From contig NZ_CP109485.1 of NCBI RefSeq assembly GCF_035918235.1, positions 1,860,001 to 1,924,000 of the forward strand: DNA of 64,000 nt, written 5' to 3'. Under the pieces are notes generated by a model, which was given only the letters and a program-made list of their open reading frames with translations, made no database searches and was not told where the DNA came from. The position numbers were made by a program, and so were the translations under genes. Of this stretch, positions 36,126 to 44,878 are shown one piece after another; the first letter of the stretch is position 1, and every line of letters begins with the position of its first letter. This DNA is from Streptomyces sp. NBC_01445. Lineage in GTDB: Bacteria; Actinomycetota; Actinomycetes; Streptomycetales; Streptomycetaceae.

Positions 36126-37772
36126 ATGAGCCGCACTGACGCCGCGCCCCACGCCGAGACCTCGCACCCCGCGAGTCAGGGGCGACACCACCCCCGCGCC
36201 CTCGCACCCGGCAACCTGATCCTCACCGTGGTGCTCAGCGTGTTCGGCGCCGTCGTGGGCGTACAGCTGCTCGCCACGCTCGGCGTCACCCCCAGCACCT
36301 CGCTGATCGGCGCGCTGGCCGCGATGACCCTGGCCCGGGTGCCGCTCGTCTGGTTCCGCGGATTCCGCTCGGTGCACGCCCAGAACCTGGCGCAGACCAG
36401 CATCTCCTCGGCCACGTTCGGCGCCGCGAACAGCCTGTTCCTGCCGATCGGCATCCCGTTCCTGTTCGGGATGGACAACATGATCATCCCGATGCTGATC
36501 GGGGTCGCCGCCGCGATGCTGGTCGACGCCTGGCTGCTCTACCGCATGTACGACACCCCGGCCTTCCCCGCGAAGAACCCCTGGCCGCCCGGTCTCGCCG
36601 CCGCCGAGGCGATCAAGGCGGGCGACGAGGGCGGCCGACGCGCCAAGGTGCTCGGCCTCGGCCTGCTGACCGGACTGGCCGGCGCCGTGTTCACGCTGCC
36701 GATGTCGGCGTTCGGCGTGGCGCTCATCGGCGGGTTCGCGGCCATGGCCGCCTTCGGCGTCGGCCTGCTGTTCACCCAGTACGCCGAGCCGCTGCTCGGC
36801 CTGGATCTGAACGCGATGTACCTGCCGCACGGCATGATGATCGGCGCCGGTCTGGTCGCCCTGGTCCAGGTCGGCCGCACCATTCTCAAGGCCCGGCGCA
36901 CCGCGGCCGACGAGACCCGCGCGGCCGCACCGGCCGGCGCGCCGGAAGGCACGCGGGACGGCACGCAGCGCCTGGGCCGCTCGATGCGCCTGGGTTTCGG
37001 CGCCTACCTCGTCATCTCGGTCCTGCTCGCGTTCGGCACCGGCGCCGCGACACACATGAGCCCCGGCATGCTGATCGGGTTCCTCGTGTACGCCACCGTC
37101 GCCGCGTTCGTGCACGAACTGCTCGTCGGTATCGCCTCCATGCACTCCGGCTGGTTCCCGGCCTTCGCGATCGCCCTGATCACGCTGCTGCTCGGCATCC
37201 TCATCGGATTTCCGCCCGAAGCGCTCGTTGTCCTGTCCGGCTTCACCGCCGCGACCGGTCCGGCCTTCGCCGACATGGGCTACGACCTCAAGGCGGGCCA
37301 CCTGTTGCGCGGCGAGAACGCCGACCCGGCCTTCGAGCTGGAGGGCCGCCGCCAGCAGCTGATCGCCGCGATGATCGGCTTCGGCGTCGCCATCGTCGTC
37401 GTCCTCGTCTCGTACCGGATGTTCTTCGACAACGGGCAGACCGCCCCCATCGACGCGGCGTACGTCGCCGCGATCAAGGCGGGCCCGTCCGTGGAGACCG
37501 CCCAGCGCCTCGCCCTGTGGGCGATCCCCGGCGCGATCGTGCAGATCGTCGGTGGCTCAAGGCGCCAGCTCGGCATCCTGCTCGCGACCGGCCTGTTGAT
37601 CACCACGCCGATGGCCGGCTGGATGGTCGCCGCCGGCATCGCCGTCCGTGTCCTCGCCCCGCGCGTGCTCGGCCCGAAGGCCAAGGAAGACCTGGAGGTC
37701 TTCGCGGGCGGCGCGATCGCCGGAGACGCCCTCTACTCGTTCGGCAACGGCGTGTTCAAGGCCGCCAAGTAG
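36126..37772 (+). CDS. OPT family (oligopeptide) transporter
   Basis: A 548-residue polytopic transporter with about 14 hydrophobic segments. OPT hallmarks are NAMYLPHGMMIG, the SATFGAANSLFLPIGIP segment and the paired AYGVG-like NPWPPGLAAAEAIKAGDEG loop. OPT proteins import small peptides or modified amino acids by proton symport. It heads a unit with the DUF917 and M20 genes downstream. Candidate IclR operators lie just before it. The poly-His/Pro N-terminal tail (HPASQGRHHPRALAPG) is cytosolic. Confidence 0.9.
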   Translation: MSRTDAAPHAETSHPASQGRHHPRALAPGNLILTVVLSVFGAVVGVQLLATLGVTPSTSLIGALAAMTLARVPLVWFRGFRSVHAQNLAQTSISSATFGAANSLFLPIGIPFLFGMDNMIIPMLIGVAAAMLVDAWLLYRMYDTPAFPAKNPWPPGLAAAEAIKAGDEGGRRAKVLGLGLLTGLAGAVFTLPMSAFGVALIGGFAAMAAFGVGLLFTQYAEPLLGLDLNAMYLPHGMMIGAGLVALVQVGRTILKARRTAADETRAAAPAGAPEGTRDGTQRLGRSMRLGFGAYLVISVLLAFGTGAATHMSPGMLIGFLVYATVAAFVHELLVGIASMHSGWFPAFAIALITLLLGILIGFPPEALVVLSGFTAATGPAFADMGYDLKAGHLLRGENADPAFELEGRRQQLIAAMIGFGVAIVVVLVSYRMFFDNGQTAPIDAAYVAAIKAGPSVETAQRLALWAIPGAIVQIVGGSRRQLGILLATGLLITTPMAGWMVAAGIAVRVLAPRVLGPKAKEDLEVFAGGAIAGDALYSFGNGVFKAAK

Positions 37773-37879
37773 TCGGACGCCGTAACCGGACACCCACGAC
37801 CGGACGACGCCCCCGTCCGTCCTCTCGCACCCGTCCGTCCTCTCGCACACCCTGCACAGAACCACCCTGGGAGACCCCC

Positions 37880-38944
37880 GTGAAGCGACAGTTGACCCAC
37901 GACGACATCCGCGCGGCCGTGTACGGCGGAGCCGTACTGGGCGGAGGCGGCGGCGGGTTCGTCGAGCGGGGCCTGCGCACCGCCGAACTGGCTCTCCAGG
38001 TCGGCGCGCCCGAGCTGTGGACCGCCGACGAGTTCGCGGCCGACGACCTGACCGCGACCGTGGCCCTGGTGGGCGCCCCTGCCGCGCCCGACCCGCAGGT
38101 GCTGCCGACCCACCTGCTGCGCGCCCTGGAACTGCTCCGCCGCGACCTGCCGCGCGAGCTCGTCGCGATCCACACGAACGAGAACGGGGCCGAGACCACC
38201 ATCAACGGCTGGTTCCACTCGGCGATGACCGGCCTGCCCGTCATCGACCTGGCCTGCAACGGCCGCGCTCACCCGTCCAGTCAGATGGGCGCGATGGGCC
38301 TGCACGCGCGCGACGGCTACCGCTCCTACCAGGGCTACGCGGGCGGCAAGCCGTACGCGTACGTCGAGGGCGCGGTCTCCGGCACTCTGGACGCCACCTC
38401 GAACGTCGTCCGGCGCGCCTCGGTCGAGGCGGGCGGCTGGGTGGGCGTGGCCCGCAACCCGGTCGAGGTCGGCTACGCCGTGCAGAACGGCGCACCCGGC
38501 GCCATCAGCTTCGCCATCGAGCTCGGCCGCCGCTTCCTCGGGAACGGCCCGGCGGGCGCCGCGGGGCACCTGGGCGGCGAGATAGCGGTGACCGGCACGG
38601 TGCGCGAGTACCGCTGCGAGCAGCGCGAGGGCCTGGACGTCGGCGTCGCGGTGCTGGACGACGCGGAGGGAACGACGCTGCACTTCGTCAACGAGTACAT
38701 GACCTTCGAGGCCGGCGGCGAGCGCAAGGCGTCCTTCCCCGACCTGATCACGACGTTCGACGAGGCCGGGCAGCCACTCGCCTCCGCCGACGTCGAGGTC
38801 GGCAAGCAGATCAGCGTCCTCGTCGCCCCGGCCGAGAACCTCCAGCTCTCCACGACGATGTACATGCCCGAGGTGTACGCGCCGGTGGAGACACTGCTCG
38901 GCATCGAGTTCGCCCCGGTGGCGAAGATCCTCGCCGATGCCTGA
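37880..38944 (+). CDS. DUF917 (hydantoinase/desulfurase-like) domain protein
   Basis: A 354-residue DUF917 protein from the GTG at 37880 (GGGAGACC upstream). It begins with the conserved glycine run AVLGGGGGGFVERGL and has NGAETTINGWFHSAMTGLPVIDL and CNGRAHPSSQMGAMGLH. The family is linked to hydantoinase-type ATPases and to S-methyl-thiohydantoin desulfurase. It overlaps the M20 peptidase gene by 8 bp. With AroM and OPT neighbours, a role in opening or isomerising a cyclic peptide-like compound is likely, but the substrate cannot be read. Confidence 0.85.
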   Translation: MKRQLTHDDIRAAVYGGAVLGGGGGGFVERGLRTAELALQVGAPELWTADEFAADDLTATVALVGAPAAPDPQVLPTHLLRALELLRRDLPRELVAIHTNENGAETTINGWFHSAMTGLPVIDLACNGRAHPSSQMGAMGLHARDGYRSYQGYAGGKPYAYVEGAVSGTLDATSNVVRRASVEAGGWVGVARNPVEVGYAVQNGAPGAISFAIELGRRFLGNGPAGAAGHLGGEIAVTGTVREYRCEQREGLDVGVAVLDDAEGTTLHFVNEYMTFEAGGERKASFPDLITTFDEAGQPLASADVEVGKQISVLVAPAENLQLSTTMYMPEVYAPVETLLGIEFAPVAKILADA

Positions 38945-40451
38945 GCCGCGAGCCGTGGCCGGTGCCGTCGCGGACGCCGGTCCCGTACGGGACTTCTGCG
39001 ACAAGCAGTGGGACACGGATGTGCTCCCCCTGATCCATGAGCACATCCGTATCCCGGCGGTCAGTCCCGCGTACGACCCGGACTGGGAGGCCCACGGCCA
39101 CCTCGACCGGGCCGTCGACGCGGCGGCCGCGTGGCTGCGGGACGTGCCACTGCCGGGCCTGTGGGTGGAGGTCCTGCGCGCACCCGGGCATACGCCCCTG
39201 ATCTTCTTCGAGATCCCCGGCGAGGGCGCGCACTCCGACGAGACCGTCCTCTTCTACGGCCATCTCGACAAGCAACCCGAGGGCGACGGCTGGACCGAGG
39301 GCCGCACCGCGTGGGAACCGGCCTTCGACGGCACCCGGCTGTACGGGCGCGGCGGCGCCGACGACGGGTACGCGCTGCCCGCCTCGGTGACCGCGGTGCG
39401 TGCGCTGGCCGAACAGGGGGCGGCCCGGCCGCGCTGCGTCGGCGTGTTCGAGGCCGGGGAGGAATCGGGCAGCCCCGACCTCGACCACTGGTTCGCACAA
39501 CTGGCGCACCGCATCGGCGAAGTGGGCCTCGTGGTCTGTCTGGACTCCGGCGCGGGCGACTACGAACGGCTGTGGCTGGTCACGTCGCTGCGCGGGGCCT
39601 GCGGCGGAACGCTCGACGTGCGTGTCCTCGGCGACGGCGCGCACTCCGGGGACGCGGGCGGTGTGGTCCCGTCGTCGTTCCGGGTACTGCGGCAGCTGCT
39701 CGACCGCCTGGAGGACGGCGCGACGGGAACCTTGCGCCCCGGTGCGCTGCACTGCGAGGTGCCGGACGGGCGTCGCGCCCAGACCCGCGAGGCGGCGGCG
39801 CTCCTGGGTGACCAGGTCTGGGGCCGCTTCGACTGGTCCGGGGACGCGTCGCCGGTGAGCCTCGATCCCGCGGAGCTTCTCCTGAACCGGGCCTGGCGCC
39901 CGAGCCTGGAGGTCACCGGAGCGGACGGACTGCCACCGGTCGCCACCGCGGGCAACGTGCTGCGTCCGCACACCCGGCTCAAGCTCTCCCTGCGACTGCC
40001 CCCGACGGTGGACAGCGCGGCGGCCGTCGCGGAGGTCGGCCGCCTCCTCGAGGCAGACCCGCCGTACGGCGCGTCGGTCCGCTTCACGCCCGACCAGGTC
40101 CTCGCCGACGGCTGGCACGCGCCCGCCGAACTCCCCTGGCTCAGCGCGGCGTTGTCCGCGGCGAGCCGGGCCTGCTTCGACGGGGCGGACGTCGCCCGGA
40201 TCGGGCAGGGCGGCACGATTCCTCTCATCGGGAGGTTGACCCGGCAGTTCCCCGAGGCCCAGTTCCTGGCCTGCGGGGTGCTGGGCCCGGGTGCGAACGC
40301 CCACGGCCCGAACGAGTCCCTCCACCTCCCGTACGCGCGACGCCTGACGGCGAGCCTGTCCCTGACCCTGAACGCATACGCCCTCCGGGGCAAGACTGCC
40401 CGATCAAGCCCCTCCGGCGTTCAAGGAACGGGGCCGGCCGGGGCACGTTGA
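38937..40451 (+). CDS. M20-family metallopeptidase
   Basis: A 504-residue di-zinc carboxypeptidase-type enzyme. Metal ligands are visible: His and Asp in FYGHLDKQPEGDGW, bridging Asp in YGRGGADDGYA, catalytic Glu-Glu in EAGEESGS, Asp in VCLDSGA, and the last His in GANAHGPNES. It carries the dimerisation (lid) domain between. The start overlaps the DUF917 gene by 8 bp, so the two are coupled. It should hydrolyse a dipeptide or N-acyl amino acid in the cytoplasm after import by the OPT protein. Confidence 0.92.
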   Translation: MPEPRAVAGAVADAGPVRDFCDKQWDTDVLPLIHEHIRIPAVSPAYDPDWEAHGHLDRAVDAAAAWLRDVPLPGLWVEVLRAPGHTPLIFFEIPGEGAHSDETVLFYGHLDKQPEGDGWTEGRTAWEPAFDGTRLYGRGGADDGYALPASVTAVRALAEQGAARPRCVGVFEAGEESGSPDLDHWFAQLAHRIGEVGLVVCLDSGAGDYERLWLVTSLRGACGGTLDVRVLGDGAHSGDAGGVVPSSFRVLRQLLDRLEDGATGTLRPGALHCEVPDGRRAQTREAAALLGDQVWGRFDWSGDASPVSLDPAELLLNRAWRPSLEVTGADGLPPVATAGNVLRPHTRLKLSLRLPPTVDSAAAVAEVGRLLEADPPYGASVRFTPDQVLADGWHAPAELPWLSAALSAASRACFDGADVARIGQGGTIPLIGRLTRQFPEAQFLACGVLGPGANAHGPNESLHLPYARRLTASLSLTLNAYALRGKTARSSPSGVQGTGPAGAR

Positions 40452-40496
40452 CACCCCAGTGCCCTGTGTCACGGTCGTGGAACCAGACTCTGCGAT

Positions 40497-40529
40497 GTTG
40501 AGGCCGACCAGTAGCCGGTCGGCCTCAAC
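40497..40529 (+). terminator. Strong hairpin terminator after the M20 gene
   Basis: A perfect 13-bp stem (GTTGAGGCCGACC / GGTCGGCCTCAAC) with a 7-base loop, 45 bases after the peptidase stop. It ends the OPT-DUF917-M20 unit. Confidence 0.85.
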
Positions 40530-41106
40530 GTCATGTCGAACCCGGCGCGGCGTCGAGGACGCGGGCTCTCTGGCGTCGGATCACCGACGATCAGGGCTGA
40601 GCGGCGGCGGCTCAGCGGCGAGGGGCGCCGCCCAGCGCCGAGAGTGACTCCCTGGGGGGCGCCCCGGGGCCGATGGGGCGCGAAAGGAACAAAAGTCCTT
40701 GTTCTATGACATCAGTCACGTCGCCCCACCAATCAACCGGCACTCTTAGTAGATGCGGCATGGCAGACATTTGGGCATTTGTCCGTTTTGGCCCTAATTC
40801 GGATCCTGCTACACATCCCCGCATTCCGCCCGACCGGCCCGCGCGCCCGATGCCCTGTGGCGTAACACTTCTGACGCCGCGACAGCTTCCCCTCCTGCCG
40901 CCACGTGCGGGCCGCAGACTCGCACACGGCCCTGGCGAGGTCCCGGGACCTACGAGGCGACGTAGTGGCGGGACCCCATTGTGCTCCCTGCCGAGCCGTT
41001 CTAAGAATGACGACTCACAGGACGTCGCCGCAGTTCGGAACCGTGTTCAGGCAGAGCCGACCACGCCCCGGACGCTCGGCGTCACCGAGCGAGTAGGAGC
41101 CCCCGT
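40530..41106. other. Long gene-free region before snapalysin
   Basis: About 580 bases without a supportable gene. In many streptomycetes a divergent LysR regulator gene precedes snpA; none is present here on either strand. A/T-rich patches near 40690-40800 (TTGTTCTATGAC, GGCCCTAATTCGG) may be promoter elements. Confidence 0.5.
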
Positions 41107-41790
41107 ATGAAGTCGTCCCGAACGTCCGCGAGGACCCTCGCCCTCGTTCTCGGCCTGGGTCTGGCCTCCAGCGCGCTGGGCGCTGCGGTGCCGGCGAGCG
41201 CCCAGACGGCCACCACCCCGTCCGCTGCCACCGGTACCTCCGCGGCGCGGTACGCCGGGTCGGTCAAGGAGGCTGCGAACGACAAGGCGTTCTTCGACGC
41301 CGTGCTCAAATCGGTCGCCGAGAAGCGCGCCGCCCAGCCGAACGCGCAGGCGGTGACCGTCTACTACAACGCCTCCCAGGCACCGAGCTTCCGTTCGCAG
41401 ATATCGAGCGCGGCCTCGATCTGGAACAGCTCCGAGTCCAACGTCAAGCTCCAGGCAACGTCGAGTGGTGCCGACTTCTCCTACCGCGAGGGCAACGATC
41501 CAGAGGGGTCCTACGCCTCCACCAACGGCCACGGAGACGGCTACATCTTCCTCGACTACACCCAGAGCCGGCAGAACGACTCAGTCCGCGTCGCCACCCA
41601 CGAGACCGGGCACGTGCTGGGACTGCCGGACAACTACAGCGGGCCGTGCAGTGAGCTGATGTCGGGCGGCGGCCCCGGCCCGTCCTGCACCAGCCGCTAC
41701 CCGAACGCCACTGAACGCTCGCGTGTCGACCAGCTGTGGGCCACCGGACTCGCGCAGGCCCCGCACTCCGGCAGGACCTGGGCACGCTGA
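41107..41790 (+). CDS. snpA: Snapalysin (secreted M7 zinc protease)
   Basis: The small secreted neutral protease of streptomycetes, 227 residues. A signal peptide ([16 protein letters not shown]) with AQA cleavage near residue 33 and a short propeptide come before the mature domain, which begins about AVTVYYNAS. The zinc motif [11 protein letters not shown] (His165, Glu166, His169, Asp175) is the M7 signature with Asp as third ligand. [14 protein letters not shown] gives the Met-turn and a disulfide. GGAG precedes the ATG. It has its own terminator. The usual LysR activator gene is not adjacent. Confidence 0.95.
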   Translation: MKSSRTSARTLALVLGLGLASSALGAAVPASAQTATTPSAATGTSAARYAGSVKEAANDKAFFDAVLKSVAEKRAAQPNAQAVTVYYNASQAPSFRSQISSAASIWNSSESNVKLQATSSGADFSYREGNDPEGSYASTNGHGDGYIFLDYTQSRQNDSVRVATHETGHVLGLPDNYSGPCSELMSGGGPGPSCTSRYPNATERSRVDQLWATGLAQAPHSGRTWAR

Positions 41791-41826
41791 ACCAGGCCCG
41801 CTGACCACCCGAGCGCTGCACCACCG

Positions 41827-41860
41827 GTACGGACCGTGACTGCCTGACCACGGTCCGTAC
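41827..41860 (+). terminator. Hairpin terminator of snpA
   Basis: A perfect 12-bp inverted repeat (GTACGGACCGTG / CACGGTCCGTAC), loop 10 bases, 36 bases after the stop. Confidence 0.85.
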
Positions 41861-41904
41861 GTGTGCTCGCCGGGCCGTGCGCTGCACTCACCCCCGCCGA
41901 CGGT

Positions 41905-41979
41905 CGACACCCCTGAGGACGAGATCAAGCGCGCTCGCGCTGATGGGCATCATGGCCGGCGACGACACCCCTGAGGACG
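41905..41979. repeat. 17-bp direct repeat at the edge of the Ku relic
   Basis: CGACACCCCTGAGGACG occurs at 41905-41921 and again at 41963-41979, 58 bases apart. It lies immediately before the Ku fragment and may be the footprint of slippage or of an end-joining deletion. Confidence 0.7.
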
Positions 41980-41991
41980 CCGGCTGCGACG

Positions 41992-42225
41992 GACCGGTAC
42001 ACCGATGCGATCTCCGACCTGATCGTTGCCGAGCAGAAGGGCAAGGAGCCACCGCCCGCGGCCGAGGCGGAGACCCCTGCCGAGGCGGTCGTCGACCTCA
42101 TGGCCGCTCTCCAGGAGTCCGTGCAGAAGGCCAAGGCGTCCCGCGGTGACTGGCAAGAAGGCGCCCGCGAAGAAGTCGACCAGGCGCAGCGCCTGGTCGA
42201 CCTTGTCCTCCATCCCATCGGCTGA
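41992..42225 (+). pseudogene. C-terminal fragment of a Ku (NHEJ) protein gene
   Basis: The frame reads DRYTDAISDLIVAEQKGKEP, then VVDLMAALQESVQKAKASRG. This matches the end of bacterial Ku proteins just before the lysine-rich tail. After codon ~52 the frame shifts: the expected tail TGKKAPAKKS is found in the +1 frame at about 42148-42180. The core beta-barrel (about 250 residues) is absent. It is a relic with both a deletion and a frameshift. Confidence 0.75.
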
Positions 42226-42299
42226 CGGCCCAGGCTTCGCATCGCGGCGGTCCAGGGGCCCGGTGGCCCGGTCAGTTGCAGGGGCCCGGAAACAGAAAG

Positions 42300-42322
42300 A
42301 GGGCCGTTATAAAAACGGCCCT
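42300..42322 (-). terminator. Hairpin with T-run, terminator for a minus-strand RNA
   Basis: A perfect 9-bp stem (AGGGCCGTT / AACGGCCCT) with an A/T loop. Read on the minus strand it directly follows the tRNA-like arms. It looks like the intrinsic terminators seen after stable RNA genes. Confidence 0.65.
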
Positions 42323-42368
42323 TCACCTGCGACGTTCGAACCGTCGGGACGACAGGATTTCAGCCTGC
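42323..42368 (-). other. tRNA-like 3' half (anticodon-like and T-arm-like hairpins)
   Basis: On the minus strand a 5-bp stem with a 7-base loop (GCAGG-CTGAAAT-CCTGT, loop centre GAA as in a Phe anticodon) is followed by 5 bases and a second 5-bp stem/7-base loop (CGACG-GTTCGAA-CGTCG), then CAGGTGA and a terminator. The spacing is that of a tRNA 3' half. No D-arm or 5' acceptor strand is present, and the T-loop lacks the normal closing pair, so this is not an intact tRNA. It could be an attachment-site duplicate or a decayed gene. Confidence 0.35.
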
Positions 42369-42466
42369 GCGCCCCCACCCCAGCGGTGCGGCCGCCGCTC
42401 CCCAGGCAAGCTCCCGGGCGCTACGGCTACAGCCCACGCGAGTGGTCCACGAAGGCCGGCGCCGTC

Positions 42467-42571
42467 GAACTCCCGGCGTGAAACGAGGCGCTTGCCCTGG
42501 GCGTCGATCACCACGCAGTGGTGGTGTTCCTTGCCAATGTCCACTCCGGCCCATATCTGGGGCACAGCCAC
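42467..42571 (-). pseudogene. N-terminal fragment of an IS110-family (DEDD) transposase
   Basis: About 35 residues are conserved: QIWAGVDIGKEHHHCVVID followed by GKRLVSRR. This is the start of IS110/IS116-type recombinases and includes the first catalytic Asp (GVDIGKEH). Homology stops near 42467 and the rest of the gene is gone. The ~200 bases upstream (42572-42770) could be the element's left end. Confidence 0.75.
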
Positions 42572-43006
42572 CTCCGCCGGCTCGTCGTCTCACACCGGTC
42601 CCAGCAGACGACCTCGCCGGCGTTGTCATGCGAAGCGGTCAAGTCGCGAATCCCCCTTAGCAGTCGAGTCGTCGCAGAGCTCCAGGCTGCCAAGTTCTTT
42701 GAGCCATCAAGCGGCGACAAACTGACAGCCATACCCGAATCGCCTGGGCCTACCTGATCCTACGAATGATCAGATCCGACCCGCTTGAAAGGTAGGACAC
42801 GCTGAGAGGCCCACATGGATCAGATGAGGCTCGCGAACGGGTGTGGTTTACGGTGCCGTCCGCCTTCGCGCGAAAATGCAACAGGGCGTGGTCTATCTCT
42901 GAAGGCCCATGGGCCGACGGTTGGCACGGAGTTCCACCCTCCCGATCAGGGTAGCCGTACGGGCAGCCGCCGACCGCCGATGGCCGTTCGGAAAAGGAGC
43001 ACGCCC

Positions 43007-43612
43007 ATGCGCCTCTACGCCCAGACCCCGGCACGTCGAAGCCGCCAGATCCTCGCAGACCTGATCGCGGCGGCCCTGATCTACGCCGCAGTGAAGCTGG
43101 CCCTGGTCGTGCACGACGCGATCGGGCGACTGGCCGATCCGGGCCGCAAGGCGGAAAGCGCCGGCAACAGCCTCTCCGACGGACTCGTCGACGCGGGCGA
43201 TGCGGCCTCGAAGGTGCCGTTCGTCGGGAGTCAGTTGAAGAAGCAGCTCGGGTCCGCCGCCGAGGCCGGCACGGGGCTGGCCGACGCGGGTCGTTCGCTC
43301 CAGGACACGGTAGGCCACGTGGCCACGCTGACCACGGTCGTCCTGATCGTCATCCCGGTGGTGTTCGTACTGCTGCTGTGGCTGCCCCCGCGCCTGCGTT
43401 GGATCCGCCGCAGCGCCGTCACCCGGCGCCTCGCCTCCGATCCGGGTGGCGCCGACCTCCTCGCGCTGCGCGTCCTCACCGGTTCGCAGCGCGCACTCGC
43501 AGCGGTGCCCGCGCCACCCGGCGGTCTCGCGGAGGCTTGGCGGCGCGGCGACGAACAGGTCATCGCCGACCTGGCCGCGATCGGCCTGCGGCAAGCGGGT
43601 CTACGCGCCTGA
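43007..43612 (+). CDS. Membrane protein of unknown function
   Basis: A 201-residue protein from the ATG at 43007, with AAGGAG 8 bases upstream. It has an N-terminal membrane segment (ADLIAAALIYAAVKLALVV) and a polar loop of about 75 residues rich in Gly/Ala/Asp with amphipathic helices (NSLSDGLVDAGDAASKVP). A second membrane segment (TTVVLIVIPVVFVLLLWLP) leads to a cytoplasmic ~70-residue tail containing DLLALRVLTGSQRALAAV. Similar proteins are common in streptomycetes but have no assigned role. Confidence 0.8.
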   Translation: MRLYAQTPARRSRQILADLIAAALIYAAVKLALVVHDAIGRLADPGRKAESAGNSLSDGLVDAGDAASKVPFVGSQLKKQLGSAAEAGTGLADAGRSLQDTVGHVATLTTVVLIVIPVVFVLLLWLPPRLRWIRRSAVTRRLASDPGGADLLALRVLTGSQRALAAVPAPPGGLAEAWRRGDEQVIADLAAIGLRQAGLRA

Positions 43613-43633
43613 CGGCTGAGCAGAGGACGCCGA

Positions 43634-43750
43634 TGGTGGGGCGACCTCTACGAGTTGCGCCCCGACGATCTTCTGGCCGAGCTCGATGGCCAGGCGGACC
43701 AGGCACGGATCACCGCGCTGATGAAGCGCTGCAGAGCACAGAAGCGATAG
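43634..43750 (+). pseudogene. Possible gene fragment (C-terminal piece)
   Basis: A reading frame without a start codon gives WWGDLYELRPDDLLAELD and ends ITALMKRCRAQKR. It looks like coding sequence but is too short for an intact gene and lies right after the membrane-protein gene. I do not recognise the parent. The rest of 43751-44018 shows nothing clear. Confidence 0.3.
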
Positions 43751-44018
43751 GCGCCGCCGCGTACTCGACGACAGGGCGCACCACATGCGCACCACGCTTC
43801 GAGTTCTTTCGGCCGCTCATCCTGGAGACGAGCAACCAGAGCTTCCCGATGCCGCTGGACCTGGCTCCCTGCAGGGCAGTCTCGGGACCGGGTCAATCTC
43901 CCTAGCTCTCACGGGAGTTGTGCTGTCGTTGATCCCGGGGTGGCGGTGGTGATCGCAGCGGCCGCTTCGGGGGCGGGATCACGTCGCCGGGCCTGAAGGG
44001 CTGAGCAGCCACGCAGAG

Positions 44019-44516
44019 TTACTTGGCGTCCTGAAGGGCGGCCTGCCAGACAGGGCTGTCGACGTAGTGGTTGTCGTACAGCTCCGAAGAGTCCTTGATC
44101 TCCTCGAAACCGGCCTCGCCGCGCATCACACGGCCCAGCAGGCGCAGGTAGTCGAAGCGCGGCATGCCCGGACTGAAGACGAACAGCACATCCGCCTCGC
44201 GGCCCGGGGCCGCGGCGAAGGCGTGCGGAGTATGCGGCGGCACCAGCAGGAAGTCGCCCTTCTCCAAAACCTTGACCTCGTCATCGATCAGCACGCGCAA
44301 GGCGCCGTCCAAGACGAAGAACAGCTCGGACGCCTTGGTGTGAAAGTGCGCGGGAGCACCGACCGCCCCCTTCGCGAAGGTGGAGCGGTAGCTGGTGAGA
44401 GCGCTGCCGTCCGTGCCGTAGTCCGCGAGCAGTGTCATCACGCTGCTGGGGTCCGCAGTGGTCTCGGCGGTGGCGGCACGGGTGAGGACGGCCTTGGGTG
44501 CGGTCTGCGCGTTCAT
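44019..44516 (-). CDS. Cupin-domain protein
   Basis: A 165-residue single-domain cupin starting at ATG 44516 (MNAQTAPKAVLTRAA). Cupin motif 1 is HFHTKASELFFVLDGALRV, with the His and Glu metal ligands. Motif 2 is GDFLLVPPHTPHAF. The C-terminal ~50 residues are helical (FDYLRLLGRVMRGEAGFEE). Proteins of this kind bind a metal and act as small oxygenases, isomerases or sensors; the substrate cannot be read. It is a single gene with an A/T-rich upstream region (44577-44640). Confidence 0.85.
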   Translation of the reverse strand: MNAQTAPKAVLTRAATAETTADPSSVMTLLADYGTDGSALTSYRSTFAKGAVGAPAHFHTKASELFFVLDGALRVLIDDEVKVLEKGDFLLVPPHTPHAFAAAPGREADVLFVFSPGMPRFDYLRLLGRVMRGEAGFEEIKDSSELYDNHYVDSPVWQAALQDAK

Positions 44517-44878
44517 GATGGTTGATCCTGCCTCTGAGCTGCGGCTTCGGGCTCTCCCGGCGCCTTGTGAACGCAACTCTATAGAGCAGATAGACCTGTC
44601 GTGGGGTGCACTTTGTAGCCCAATTCATGGGTCAATTGTCCGACGTTCACGGGCTGGGCAGTGCTCACCCGGCGTTTCTCCCTCACCGGTCGACACCGGC
44701 GTGTCCGTGGCCGCACTCTCCTGCCGGGTCACCTCGTCGACGGCCCGGTTCGACAGGTGCCTGCGGATCGGGACGCGCGACGATCGAGAGCGCCGACGGC
44801 TTGAGCCGGATGGGCGGGCTCCAGGTCGGCTGACCTCCCGGGCGGGCGGCCCGCACGGCTCGGGGTGATCCTGGTGGC
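44517..44878. other. Intergenic stretch between cupin and FUSC genes
   Basis: About 360 bases with no gene. The portion near 44570-44640 is A/T-richer (TATAGAGCAGATAGACCTG) and should hold the cupin promoter. Confidence 0.4.

Noticed and set aside
42323..42368. Calling a complete tRNA-Phe gene
   Set aside because: No D-arm or 5' acceptor strand, and the T-loop closing pair is not canonical. It is reported only as tRNA-like.
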